NCBI GenBank assembly: GCA_000750105.3
Contig: JPHH03000006.1
Span: 558,001 to 622,000 of the forward strand
Direction of reading: 5' to 3'
Origin: Tolypocladium sp. Sup5 PDA-1
Taxonomy: Eukaryota > Ascomycota > Sordariomycetes > Hypocreales > Ophiocordycipitaceae
Length of the DNA stretch: 64,000 bases
The position numbers were made by a program, and so were the translations under genes. This document shows positions 53,100 through 64,000 of this stretch, piece by piece. Below the pieces are notes generated by a model. The model searched no databases. It worked only from the letters and a program-made list of their open reading frames with translations, and was not told the origin of the DNA. The first letter of the stretch is position 1. Each line of letters begins with the position of its first letter.

Positions 53100-56000
53100 T
53101 CATTCCTCATCTGGCGTCCGGTCCATTTCCAAACTCTCCTTTTCCCTGACTGGAGTTTCCTTGCCCTTCTTCTTTATAGAAGACATGGAGAAGCGCCACG
53201 AGCTCATCCTCCCCCCTTCCCTGCCCTCCTTTGACTTGGAGGGACCGAGGGACGGGCTGCTGGCCATGCTGTCATAACTACGCCCCAGCACCGCAACATC
53301 TTCCCCGAGATCGTCCAAATCGCCAATGCTCGACCGATGCTCGGCCGACATGTTCTTGTCCGAGTTGGTGGCGCTGCTCGGGCCCTTCTTAAATAGACCC
53401 GAGTCCTTCCCCAACCTCGACGACAGGCTGAACTTGCTGGAGCTCCCTTTCCGGAACAGCTTCCTAACCACGTTCTCAGGGTCCTTCAGGTTCGAGGTAG
53501 AGGCCGAGTTGATGTCCGAGGTAGCGTTCGACATTGTGGTATCCAGTTGCAGTGATTCATGCGACTCGGACACCGAGGTCTGGGTGTGAACAGAGTATGT
53601 GTCCCGCGATACCCGTGAGTCCGAGGGCGAATCGTCGAGGCTCGACGGCAGCTCGATGCTCGGAGTTGTAGTTGTCACGTGTATACCCCTGGCCTTGTCT
53701 TCCTTGGCCTTGTCCTTGCCCCGGTCCTTGTCCTTTCCTTTGGCTTTTTCCTTGTCCGCACCAGCCTCCTTGTCCTTGTCCCTATCTTTCCTGAAGATGT
53801 GTCCCATGAACGTAGGGGCGGCGGGATTGAGGCGTTGGCTCATTGATTTGGAAATGCCAGGTGGGCGGGACCCGATGACTCCTACTTGGCTTGGTAATGT
53901 TTCGGGGTTCAGCAAATCCTCCTCATCCAAGATCTCGTCATCCGCAGACGCCAGAGTAGTGGTCAAAGCGTTGGAGCCCTGGAGCGACGGCCGTCTAGAG
54001 CCATTCCGAGACGGCCATCGGCCATCGCTGGGAGACCAGAGGCGGTTCTTGCCCAATCCCAGACTATCTCCTGGGGCCCCCCATATCGAGCCGCTATCCG
54101 TTGACGGCCGTGGAAGATCGGTAGACGCAATCGATGCGGGCCTAGAAAGCCCGCGGTCTCGATCTGAGAGAACAGCGGTGGGTGAGCCCTTGAGCGGGTT
54201 CAGTCGTAGGGCTGAGAATGGCTTGGATGGACCAATGTGGCCTGAAGGAACACTATCGGGTCCCATGGAGTTACGGCCCATCCAGGACGAAAAGTTGAGC
54301 CGGCGCCTGGTTGCCAGGACCTCGCTCTCGTCGGCTACAGTGGGAAACGATTGACTCTGTCCCGGCTTCAGGCTGCCTATTGGAGGACCACCCTCGTCCG
54401 ACGTCTTTGCCCCTCGGCCGCGCTGAAAAGTTGAAAGGAAGCTGGCGATCTTATGGCCAGTGGCTGGGGGCGCAGCGGGTGACGAGTTCAGATGCAGTGA
54501 ATTCTTGTCGCTGTTATCCGTATACTGGGGGAAAGGCAGATTGTTCGCAGAACCGTGTGGGCTCGAGAAAACGTTAAAGGACATGATCGAGGATGCTGGG
54601 GATTGCGGGCCTTCTTCGCCAGCGGTTATAGGCTCCGGCAAGAGAGGGCTCTGCTGCTCCATCGGATCCGCCTCCTCACTCTCTTCAAAGATGTTGGAGG
54701 GCAGGAGGGTCTGGGCGGACGGACTCAACGGTCCACCGGCCGCCTTGAGTTCGGCTTCCGTCTGCGGCTCATGGGTACCGTCCGCCGTTATGTCCATGAA
54801 GAGTCCGGGGGCGAAGCCGATGCTGCCGAATCCCGCTGTCCCCTGGAAGTTGGGCTCGATGGGAGGTAACCGGTCCGGCGAAGGTAGATTTGCGTTGGAC
54901 AGCGAATTGCTGTGGTGGCTCAGGCGCTTGGGTTGAACTGTCGGCGATGAATCAAAGTCCATGCTCGAAGAGCCGGGCTGATTATAAAAGGCAAGACCGG
55001 CCTGCTGCTGCATGCTCAGTTGCTCGCTGAGAGCGCGGATTTGTTGCCCCAGGATATGCCCGTTCTTAGTCTCGGCAACCAGCCGGTTGTGGATGTCTCT
55101 CCGTTTGAACTCCCACTCTCGTCGGATTCTCAGGTCCTCTTCCTTCCACTGCTCGTCGTCCGCACCGGGCAGTTGCTCCCTCGTTGCTTTGAGATCCTGG
55201 AGCTGCTTCCCCTTGTCCTTCAGTTCCGCCTCGAGCGTGGCGCAGTTATCTTGAAGCTTGGCATTGTCCTCATCGAGCTTGTCAACGTCGCGATCTCGGT
55301 TTTCTGCCAGCTCTGTCTTCTGGGCTTGGAAGCTTTCGCGCTCCCTCTTCATCCTACCCGCTTCGTTGTCGAACTTTGTAATGCTGTCTCGGACCTTGGT
55401 CTTCTTAGTCTCCTTGTCCTTCAACTGCTGTTCCTTTTTGGCCCGCTCCTTCTCCGCGGCACGCATTTGCTCCATGGTTGTTCGTATCATGGCTTTCAGC
55501 TGCGTCGTCTGGTCTTCCTTCTCCTTGAGGATCTGCCTCTTGCGATCCTTGTCCCTCTTCAACTCCTCCTCTTGCTGCTGAGATTCCGATTCGTCTTTGG
55601 CGTAGAGTGCGAGCGTGTCGTCGATTTCTTTCCGAATCCCTTCAAACTTCTCGTTGAGCTCAGCCAGAGACATTTCTGGCTCGGCAGACGCGGGCGGCCT
55701 TATTTGAGGCTGATCAGCACTCGCCACTGAAGGAGAATGTCGACGGTTGACCGTGTTTCGACGCTGGCCGGGGACAGTGACAACGGAGTCACGGGGCGCC
55801 GTCGAGTTGTTATCCAGCACGGGCGCGGCCTCCACCGCGGGCAACGAACATGCGGGCTTGTCGGAGTTGTCGCTCTCGTCGCCGCTTTCGCCGCGGGGGT
55901 GATCAGGATCGACGAAACTGGTGGGCAGTCGTGAGTTTCCGAGCTGAGGCCGTCCGTCTTTGCCGAACGTCCGAAGGCGTATGAAGGGACTGCCCGCGCG

Positions 56001-56750
56001 AAAGTTATTCGGCCCGACGGCGACGACCCGTAGATTATAAAAATGATTTGGCTTGAGTCCGGTGACGGTGATGGCGGTCTCGTTGCCAGGCGAATCTCCC
56101 ACTGTGAAAACCGAACTGTTAGACCCTGACCCTCTAAAAGGCGTATTTGCTTGCCACAGCTGAGCGAGCATCATTTTGACGTGGTTTACTAACCGTGTAC
56201 TCCATTTACTTGTATCAAATATTTTTGTACGGGACGATTCGGGGCGGGCCTGGTCCAGCTGAGGGTCGCGGAATCGGCTCCAATGCCGGCGAGGCAGACA
56301 TCGGGGGCTTGGGGAATGTCGACGCCGAGGATGCTGACGAGCTCTGGAACGGGCTTCCAGAGCGTCTGCCATGAGCGATGGAGCAGCCTTGAGACGCGGT
56401 CAGCGAGCGGTCAGAAGAGGGCAAGCAGGACAGGATCCGACAGCAGCGAGTCCTTTCAAGCCACGCGAGCGAGCCACGTGCAGCGTAGAGAGAAGTGCGA
56501 CTCACCAGACGACGGCGCCGAGCGTCAGGGCCATCTTAAACTGCTGAATAGGCGTGGCATTGATGACGGAGTGGTAGGAGGATTCGCACAGGCGCAGGGC
56601 GGCCTTGCGATAGTCGAGGAGAACGGCGAAGCCTGTGACGCCAGCGTGGGCTTTGGCAGAGCCCGGGTTGGCTGAGTGGCGGTTGAGAAACCACCAGAGG
56701 CCGAAGATGCTGACACAGATGATGGTCAGGGTCGGGAGCTCCCATGACAT
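53100..56750 (-). CDS. Membrane FN3 and coiled-coil protein (AcrB-like)
   Basis: Exons 56750-56506, 56387-56194 and 56101-53100 give 1146 residues. The N-terminus has a membrane segment (LPTLTIICVSIFGLWWFLN) and two weaker ones (near TGFAVLLDY and MALTLGAVVWLLH). A fibronectin type III domain (about 110-200) runs from IGADSATLSWTRPAPN to LKPNHFYNLRVVAVGPNNF across intron 2. A long charged coiled-coil (about 290-480) is followed by a Ser/Pro-rich disordered half with a KDKDK/KGKDK repeat. The layout resembles the fungal FN3 protein named AcrB in A. nidulans (acriflavine resistance, carbon catabolite repression); I offer that name from memory only. Intron 1 ends in CAAG, an AAG acceptor that restores reading into WLLHRSWQTLWKP. 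Confidence 0.78.
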
Positions 56751-58937
56751 GTTCTCAGCTCTCGCAGCGCTGCCGGGGGGAAACGACAGGACGAGAGGAG
56801 CAAGTGCCGGGCCTGGTCGTGGGATGCCGGTAGATGGCAAACTTGGAGAAGGGAAAAAAGGCTGGATGGGATGGGATGGGACGTGGATGGCAGGGCTGGG
56901 CTTGTTGGAGATGGAGGTGTGACCCCCAGTAAATGCGGCAAATCGATTGGCGGGCGCTGGACGGGTGCGGCAAACGGCAGTGCGTGTTAGTGCTGGCCAG
57001 TGCAGTGCTGGCGAAGGCACCGGTGAAATGCAGCGGGCGGGATGAAACCCGTGCAATGGAAACCTTAGGTTGGTTGATCTCTTTGCGTGGCCGCTGCAGA
57101 GGAGACGCGATTGACAGACGGACGTTACAGAGTCACCTCGAGATACATGGCCAGCAGGGCGCGGTGCTGTGGCACGAGTCCCCGACCGTTGCTTACCTAT
57201 TATTATTCCTGGGAAGGCTGGAAATGATGGATCGCGCCAGACCCTCTCAGCAGGACCCGACAACAAAGGACTCACTCCTCAGTGGGACAATGCAACGAGA
57301 CAGGCTCTGCAGTGGGCACAGCTCTATTCGGCTCACACGAGAAGAGCCTGCATCGCGAATGGATGAATGGACGCACATGGGAATGAGCGTGCGAATGGAC
57401 GAATGTATGAAGCTGGCGAGGGATGAGGCGATGGAATCCAGCAGCCTACTATTACTTCGTACCTACGGATGTGAGTCTGGGCTATCGGTTTCAGATGGCA
57501 TGGAGATGTTGTAGTTAACATGCCGTCACGATCAAATCGCCAACACGATGGCCGTTGTGAATCTTGCCAATTCCAGCCGCCAAGCAAGTCAACCGTGTTT
57601 ACCTGGATGGAGCTCCGACGAAGCTTTCACAGGCATGAAATACTTGCCCAAAAAAAGCCATCCATTCGCTGTGGCGCTTCCTCGATCGCCTCTCACATTA
57701 GCGTCCGCCAGCCCTGGAGGCATCTCCCGCTTTGAGGCACTCGTCCGATCCGGCCGCCCAGGTGCATGATTTTTATCGGCCGCCGTTTGATTGGCGATGG
57801 ACGCAAAACCAAAAAAAAAACCTCCGACCGTTTCCACTTGAGACCCGGCCGAGGCAGTAGCGAACTGAAGCCTCTCTTGAAGACGGCGCCTTTCGTGACG
57901 GAGAAGAGATTTTGTCGAGCTTGACGCGGGGTCTGTGCCCGTGAGTCTGTGGCCGGCGATGACATCAACTGCACAAGGGAACCGGGGTTGGCCCTGGCCT
58001 GCCCGCGGGCGGCATCATCCAGTGCAGGTGAGGCGCTGGAGAGTGGAAAGCTTCGGGTGGCCCCTGCGGCTTCGTCAGTGTTCCCTGGGTCGGCTGCTTC
58101 CATGGCGGCTGGAGAGGCGCTGGAGTAAGGATTCGGCGACGGGGCTGGGCAGCATCATCAGCACATGACGGCTTGGACCGCGGTCCGACAGCGCCAAGTC
58201 GCCGGCACTTTCCAGTACTCCGGGCAAGCCGGCGTCGGGTGCGCGTTGGCACGAAAAGAGGGCTGGAAAACGTCTGGGGCAAGGTACCACGGGCGTATCC
58301 GTACCCCCGACCCTGTCAAGGCCGCCGACAGACACCTGACACGGCGCCATCGGATTCCTGCGGCAACGTGCAGGGGAAGGAGTGAATCATGTGCTGCCGC
58401 CGCCGCAATCCGCCGTCTTTGTTGGATCCATCCATATGGCTTTTGGCTGGCTCAACAACCACCACCACCACCCACCTCATCATCGCCAATTCCCTCCCAC
58501 CAACAGCCTGCCCGCTTTGTTGTTCACCTCACCTCACCTCGCCTCCCAATCTTACCTCCCGACCTCACCCTGCCGAGCCCTGCCCTGCCTGCTTTTACTC
58601 TCCGTTGCCCAACACTACTGCTTCGTACCTACGCGTTGCTCTGCAAGCCGTTGTGATTTCGTCCCGCCTCGTTCCGCTCCTCGTGTAAGCGCCGGACCTT
58701 CGCTGCATCCCCGCCACCCGTTGCCTCGCTGTCGCATATCCCAACAAGCCCATCCACCTCCCTTGCAACGCCCGATCAGGCGCGAAAACGGACGAACCAT
58801 CGTCAAGCGAGCAACAGCTCTACTCTACCCTGCGCCAACGTCCTCACCCAACGAACCGTCGAGCACAGCGTATTCGGCCTGCTCCGTCCTCGCCACTGCC
58901 GACATAGCGGAAGCGGAAGCGGAAGCGGCCCAGGACA
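56751..58937. other. Divergent intergenic region, 2.2 kb
   Basis: Shared upstream DNA of the FN3 gene and PAH1. Frames here (for example 57693-58103 minus) show no domain. C/T-rich leader from about 58400; (GGAAGC)n at 58908-58926 just before the PAH1 start. Confidence 0.5.
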
Positions 58938-61262
58938 ATGCAGTACGTCCGCAACCTAAGCGACTCGGTCTCGACGGCATGGAACTCCATAAACCCGGCC
59001 ACGCTTAGCGGCGCCATCGATGTCATCGTCGTCGAGCACGAAGACGGCTCGCTGTCCTGCTCCCCCTTCCACGTTCGCTTCGGCAAGTTCTCTCTGTTGC
59101 GGCCCTACGAAAAGAAGGTCGAATTCAGGGTCAATGGCGTCAAGCAAGAGTACTCGATGAAGCTGGGCGAAGGCGGCGAGGCCTTCTTCGTTTTCGAAAC
59201 CACCGACAACATCCCCGAGTCATTGCAGACGTCGCCACTCGTGTCACCCGCGAACAGCCCGCCCTTGGAGCCGGAGCATTCGACGTCCGGGCTCCAGGAT
59301 CCTGAGCCCCTCGAGCTGGATGACGAACCGGGCAGACCTCGCAGACCGCCGCCTGCCGTCATCCACGCCCAGCAGGATGAGAATGGTATGCTCTGACGTT
59401 CATTGTCCGTCGTGGACCTCCGTTCTGACTAGGCCCCAGGCATGATCACTCCTCTCTCGGCGTCTCCGACTCTGGCAAAAGCCCGACCCGCTTCCGGCGA
59501 CTGGTCCTTGACCCTGATGCGACCACACAGCGACGATGTCCTTCGACAATCTTCTCGAGCGTCAGAACGCGACGATGCCGGGGCAGCGGAAGTCGCGGGC
59601 GCAGACGTGTCCGACAGGTCGGGAAGCCCCCCGCCGCTGCCAACCAAGGAAGCCATCGAGCGCGCCGTCGCCCTTTCGAAGGGGCTATCGGCTGCCAATA
59701 TCCCTACTCAAGTTACAGAGTCTGGGGACCTCATGTTGGACATGACTGGCTTCAAGAGTAGCGAAGAAGACATGCTTCGAGCCGAGGTTCTCGCCAGAAA
59801 GATTCTCTCCGAAGAGCTTGATGGCAACTACGATATAGGCGCCCTCTTTGGGTTTGATGAGGAGGGGAATCTCTGGATCTACAGCAGCGAGGAGGCCAAG
59901 CAAGCAGCTATGAACAAGACGATAGAATCGTCTCTGGAATCCCACCGACGCACTGTGGCAGCCGATGCTGTCTCCGACCCCGGGTACCAGAGTGACGGCA
60001 GCGATGTCACTGCTGGCCCGCACGTCCCATCGCATCGACGCTCCGAGTCTGACGCTGGTCCCTCCGGCATGCAGACGCCCCCCAGAACGCCACCCGGGTC
60101 GGCCCCCGCGGGAGATCCAAACAGAAACTATGCCAAAACCTTGCGACTGACTAGCGACCAGCTGAAGGAATTGGAATTGAAGGCAGGGGAAAACTCCATG
60201 AGCTTCACGGTCAACCGAGCTACTTGCTCTGCCAACATGTACCTCTGGAAGGAAGAGACTCCGGTGGTCATTTCGGACATTGACGGCACCATTACCAAAT
60301 CGGACGCCTTGGGTCATGTCTTGAATATGATCGGCCGAGACTGGACTCATTCGGGCGTCGCAAAGCTCTACAGTGACATTTCCTTGAACGGTTACAACAT
60401 TATGTATCTGACCTCTCGGTCGGTTGGCCAGGCCGACACCACCAGAGCCTATCTCAACGGCATCGTCCAAGAGCGCTGCAAGATGCCCCCTGGACCTACA
60501 ATTCTGTCCCCGGACCGGACCATGGCGGCCCTGCGCCGAGAAATTTACTTGCGCAAACCCCACGTCTTCAAGATGGCCACCCTTCGGGATATCCGCAACC
60601 TCTACGGGCCCGATCAGACTTGCTTCTACGCCGGCTTTGGCAACCGTCTTACGGATCAAATCTCGTACAGAACCGTCGACGTGCCCAGGACCAGAATTTT
60701 CACCATCAACTCGAACTCCGAGGTGTCTCTTGATCTCCTGAGTCTTAACAAGCTGAAGATGAGCTACGTCAATATTAACGAAGTCGTGGATCATTACTTC
60801 CCGCCAGTTGGAACGCTGGTCAAGGGCGGAGGCGAGGACTATACCGACTTCAAGTACTGGAGAGACGACCCTCTGGATCTCGACGAGTTTTCGGCAAGTG
60901 ACAGCGACGAGCCAGATGCCCCGGCAGATCAGGCTAGCACATACTCGGAGGATGACGACGAGGAAATGGGTGATGGGCTTGCAGATAGCTACATCTCGCG
61001 GGAATCGATTGATGAAGGTATCGATGAGGATCGAATGACGAACTCGATGGAAAGCATCGACAACGAAGGACCTGACGAAGATGACGACGAGGATGCCGAT
61101 GAGGAGTACGAAGACGAAGCCGCAATCGACGATGACGCGCGAATCATCCAGCACATCACGAAGGCGAAGCCCACGGAACCGCATTTCGTGGCAGAAGATG
61201 TCGCGGCCGAGGTTATTACAGGGGTTGGTCACTTGTCTCTGGGGGTGAGCGGCAAAAAGTGA
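58938..61262 (+). CDS. pah1: Lipin-type phosphatidate phosphatase (PAH1/SMP2)
   Basis: Exons 58938-59385 and 59440-61262 (intron 54 nt) give 756 residues. The N-terminal lipin domain starts at residue 1: MQYVRNLSDSVSTAWNSINPATLSGAIDVIVV ... GSLSCSPFHVRFGKFSLLRP. The catalytic haloacid-dehalogenase domain carries DIDGT at 429-433 (VVISDIDGTITKSDALGHVL) and NIMYLTSRSVGQADTTRAYL ... FKMATLRDIRNLY. The tail is acidic (Asp/Glu runs), as in yeast Pah1. The Mg-dependent enzyme converts phosphatidate to diacylglycerol at ER and nuclear membranes, steering lipid flux to storage fat and affecting nuclear shape. Ser/Thr-Pro sites in the middle are plausible CDK and Pho85 targets by analogy. Confidence 0.94.
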
Positions 61263-61756
61263 GCTAAGAAGAGCAGTTTAAGCGCGACGATATCCAAACC
61301 CAGCCAGAATGGGTGGCAGAGCCAGTGGAGATACGGGCCTCGCCCGAGCCACCTCTGTAAAAGCAATCAGCCAGGAGTTCTTTGGAGGGCGTCGTGGAAG
61401 GAGGACCTTTGAGGTTTGAAGACCGATTTCTTTTTGCATTGCGGAGCTTGAGCATGTGAGAGTGACAGAAGAGCAGGAGGATGGGGACGTGCTTGGATCG
61501 GATGGGAGTTCAGAGGGCATAGCGTGGCGTTGGCATTGCATTGCACGTTGGGGGAGGCTGCATGGTGTCTGTACGAAGTACATGCGAAATGTACATATGA
61601 AGTGAGTGGAACTGAGGACCCATTCGTATGCGTGGTCACGGAATCCGGATTGTGTCAAATTTGAACCGCCGTCATATTCATAACTACCCTACCTACCGAA
61701 ATGCCAGTACCTAGAACCCAAGACCTTTTTCAAACTCTTTTTTCTACAACAATTCG
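61263..61756. other. Convergent intergenic region
   Basis: 3' flanks of PAH1 and HIS4; no other signal. Confidence 0.55.
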
Positions 61757-64000
61757 TTACTGTCCATTGATGTACTTGAGGCGAATCTCCACGGCCCTCC
61801 TGTGCGCCTCGAGTTCCTCCACCTTGGCGAGCTGCATGACGGCCGAGCCGACGTTCTTGAGGCCCTCGGGCGTGAGGTTGGAGCAGGTGATGTGCTTCAT
61901 GAACGAGCCGAGGTTGACGCCAGAGTATTGCTTGGCGAAGCCGTAAGTCGCTATTCAAAGAGTTAGTTTGGTAAGAAAGCGTAGTCGGGGATGGAGGAAC
62001 GCGAAAGGCAAAGAAAGGGGGTCTTACGCAGCGAGTGGTTCACGCCGGCCGAGTAGTCGCCCACGCTCTCGGGGGTCCACTCCCCGATGAAGACGCTGCC
62101 GGCGTTCATGACCTTGTCGACGATCTGCGGTGCGTCCTTGATCTGCAGGATGAGATGCTCGGGGGCGTACTCGTTGCTGACGCGCATGGCCTCGTCCACG
62201 GTCTTGACGACGACGGTGACGGAGTGGGCGATGGCGCCGCGCACAATGTCGACTCTGGGCAGGGCCATGGCCTGGTTGTGCACCTCGTCGTCGATGGCCT
62301 GGAGCTGCGCCTCGGTGAGATCCACGGCAATCAGGATGACCTGGCTGTCGACGCCGTGCTCAGCCTGGGACAGCAGGTCGGACGCGACAAAGGCAGGGTT
62401 GGCGTCCTTGTCGGCGATGACGAGCACCTCCGACGGGCCGGCGGGCATGTCGATGCTCACGCCGGCGTTGGTGTCGTTGCTTACGTGCATCTTGGCCGCA
62501 GTGACGAACTGGTTGCCAGGGCCGAGGATCTTGTCCACCTTGCTGACGCTCTCGGTGCCGTAGGCCATGGCGGCCACGGCCTGCGCGCCGCCAGCGAGCA
62601 CGATGCTCTCCGCGCCGACCTTGTGGGCGACGTACACGATTTCAGGGGTGATCCTGCCATCTGCCCTGGGAGGCGACGCGAGGACAATCTTCTGGCAGCC
62701 AGCGACCTTGGCCGGCACACCCAGCATGAGAGCCGTGCTGGGCAAGACGGCGGTGCCACCGGGAATGTACAAGCCGACTCTCTCAATGGGTCTTGAGAAG
62801 CGGCCGCAGACAACACCAGGCATCGTCTCGACCGATAAGGCCTTGTCCTCCTTCTGGGCAGAGTGGAACTTCCAGATGTTCTCGTACGACGTGTCAATGG
62901 CCTTGATGGTTTCAGGGTCCAGCTGCATCAGCTCCTTGGGGAACGGCGCCTTGATGACAGGGGACGTCAAAGAGGTCGCCTTCTCGAACTTGTGGGTGTA
63001 AGACAGCACGGCCTTGTCTCCGCCCTTGCGCACTTCGTCGATGATGGGAGTGACAATCTTGAGAATGGCTTCGGGTGACTTCTGAGACGGGCGCTTGAGC
63101 TTCTCTAGCAGCTCAGCCTCCGTTGCATTTGTCGAATCGATCCTCTGCATGGCGATGCGGCCCTCGGGAGCCTTCTCCGCAGGGGCAGGTTTGGCAGGGG
63201 CAGCTTCCGTGGTCTTGATGCCCTCCTTCTCTGCCCACTTTCCTTTGGCGTTGCCCGTTCTCCTTGTCACCTTGAGGCCCTTGGCATCCAGGTTCGCCTC
63301 GATGTCAGCCAAGCTTACGCCGGAGCCAACAGCCTTGGTCAGGGCAAAGTAAATCAAGTCGGCAGCCTCGAAAGCAACTTCCTGGGGTGATTTGGCATCG
63401 CAGAGCTCCTCGGCTTCCTCCATGATCTTGGCCCGGAGCAACTTCTCATCAGAGAAGAGCCTCGCGGTGTACGAGCCCTCGGGAGCGGACTGCTTCCTGG
63501 ACTTCAGCGTTTGCTCGAGGGCGGGAATACCCTTCAAGTCTCCGAAGCACCCAAACTGTTCCAAGTGGCAGAAGCGGCCCTTTTGCTTCACGACAAACTT
63601 CAGGGTGTCGCTGTCGCAGTCCAGAGACAGCCGGACCAGCTCCTGCGTATCGCCAGAAGTGGCTCCCTTGATCCAAAGGCCCCTCTTGCGACTTTGGTAG
63701 ACCCCGGTCTGAGTCTTCAAAGCCTCGAGAACGCTATCGTCGCTAGAGTAGGCGAGGCCAAGCGCAACACCAGCCTCGTCGGTGACCACGGTGGGGACAA
63801 GGCCATCCTGGCGGTCAGACTTCCAGTACGTCGAAATGACCTTGGACAGCAGCAATTTCGTCGCATCAGACTTGTCTGTCGTGAGTCCGGTAGAAGGCAG
63901 AACAGGGATGGCGTTGCTCTTGTTCGCGACCTCTATGAAGTTGCCCAGGTCAGCGCCAGCAACGGGCTTCAGATACAGGTTCTTGATCTTGGCCAATTGG
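61757..64000 (-). CDS. his4: HIS4, trifunctional histidine biosynthesis enzyme (5' end cut)
   Basis: Minus strand; exon 2 is 61950-61757 and exon 1 runs from 62029 past the right edge, so the start codon is outside the window (the first visible codons are Q-L-A-K-I-K; the TTG at 63996 is not a start). Three domains in order: phosphoribosyl-AMP cyclohydrolase (GLWIKGATSGDTQELVRLSLDCDSD, GRFCHL), phosphoribosyl-ATP pyrophosphohydrolase (SYTARLFSDEKLLRAKIMEEAEELCDA ... AADLIYFAL) and histidinol dehydrogenase (VGLYIPGGTAVLPSTALML, GPGNQFVTAAKMHV, DMPAGPSEVLVIAD, SQAEHGVDSQ, YAPEHL, ending AGVNHSLP-TYGFAKQYSGVNLGSFMKHIT). It catalyses steps 2, 3 and the last two oxidations of histidine synthesis. 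The 78-nt intron separates the final 64 codons. Confidence 0.94.

Noticed and set aside
57693..58103. 136-codon minus-strand frame upstream of PAH1
   Set aside because: No domain and no intron or context support; lies in a divergent promoter region.
59685..61232. 515-codon minus-strand open frame
   Set aside because: Shadow of the PAH1 gene on the opposite strand, no recognisable motif.

Overview
The window is nuclear DNA of a filamentous ascomycete (Pezizomycotina, most likely a Sordariomycete such as a hypocrealean). The protein genes are GC-rich. They are split by short GT-AG introns, mostly 49-120 nt, with CTAAC/CTGAC-type branch points. The gene set includes the conidiation regulator AbaA, a TOS1-type wall protein, and CORVET and GARP subunits. 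All gene models below were assembled by hand from reading frames and splice signals; no database search was possible.

Layout. 1-1.3 kb: a pyrimidine-rich minisatellite, then two tandem minus-strand tRNA-Leu(AAG) genes. Each tRNA gene carries the usual anticodon-loop intron plus a second, spliceosomal-looking GT-AG insertion in the D loop. 1.9-8.4 kb: MRD1 (rRNA processing, with a possible intronic C/D snoRNA) and abaA. 10.9-14.0 kb: a secreted protein whose mature N-terminus is His, converging on a cyclophilin H. 14.1-18.9 kb: a gene-poor stretch with an internally deleted saccharopine reductase relic. 18.9-26 kb: a membrane RING-H2 protein, a GPALPP/DUF3752 protein and an amino-acid permease. 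26.8-35.3 kb: VPS8, GPI19/PIG-P and the ROK1 helicase. 37.5-45 kb: a TOS1-like wall protein, mitochondrial lysyl-tRNA synthetase diverging from ARP4, and a mismatch uracil/thymine DNA glycosylase. 46-52.5 kb: UDP-GlcNAc pyrophosphorylase, thioredoxin reductase and VPS53. 53-64 kb: an FN3/coiled-coil membrane protein (AcrB-like), the lipin-type phosphatidate phosphatase and trifunctional HIS4, which runs off the right edge.

Functionally this is mostly housekeeping: ribosome biogenesis (MRD1, ROK1), endosome-Golgi traffic (VPS8, VPS53), wall and GPI precursors (UAP1, GPI19, TOS1), lipid synthesis (PAH1), redox (TRR), DNA repair (TDG), chromatin (ARP4) and histidine synthesis. No secondary-metabolite cluster, intact transposon or CRISPR array was seen. 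The most unusual signal is the pair of doubly interrupted tRNA-Leu genes.
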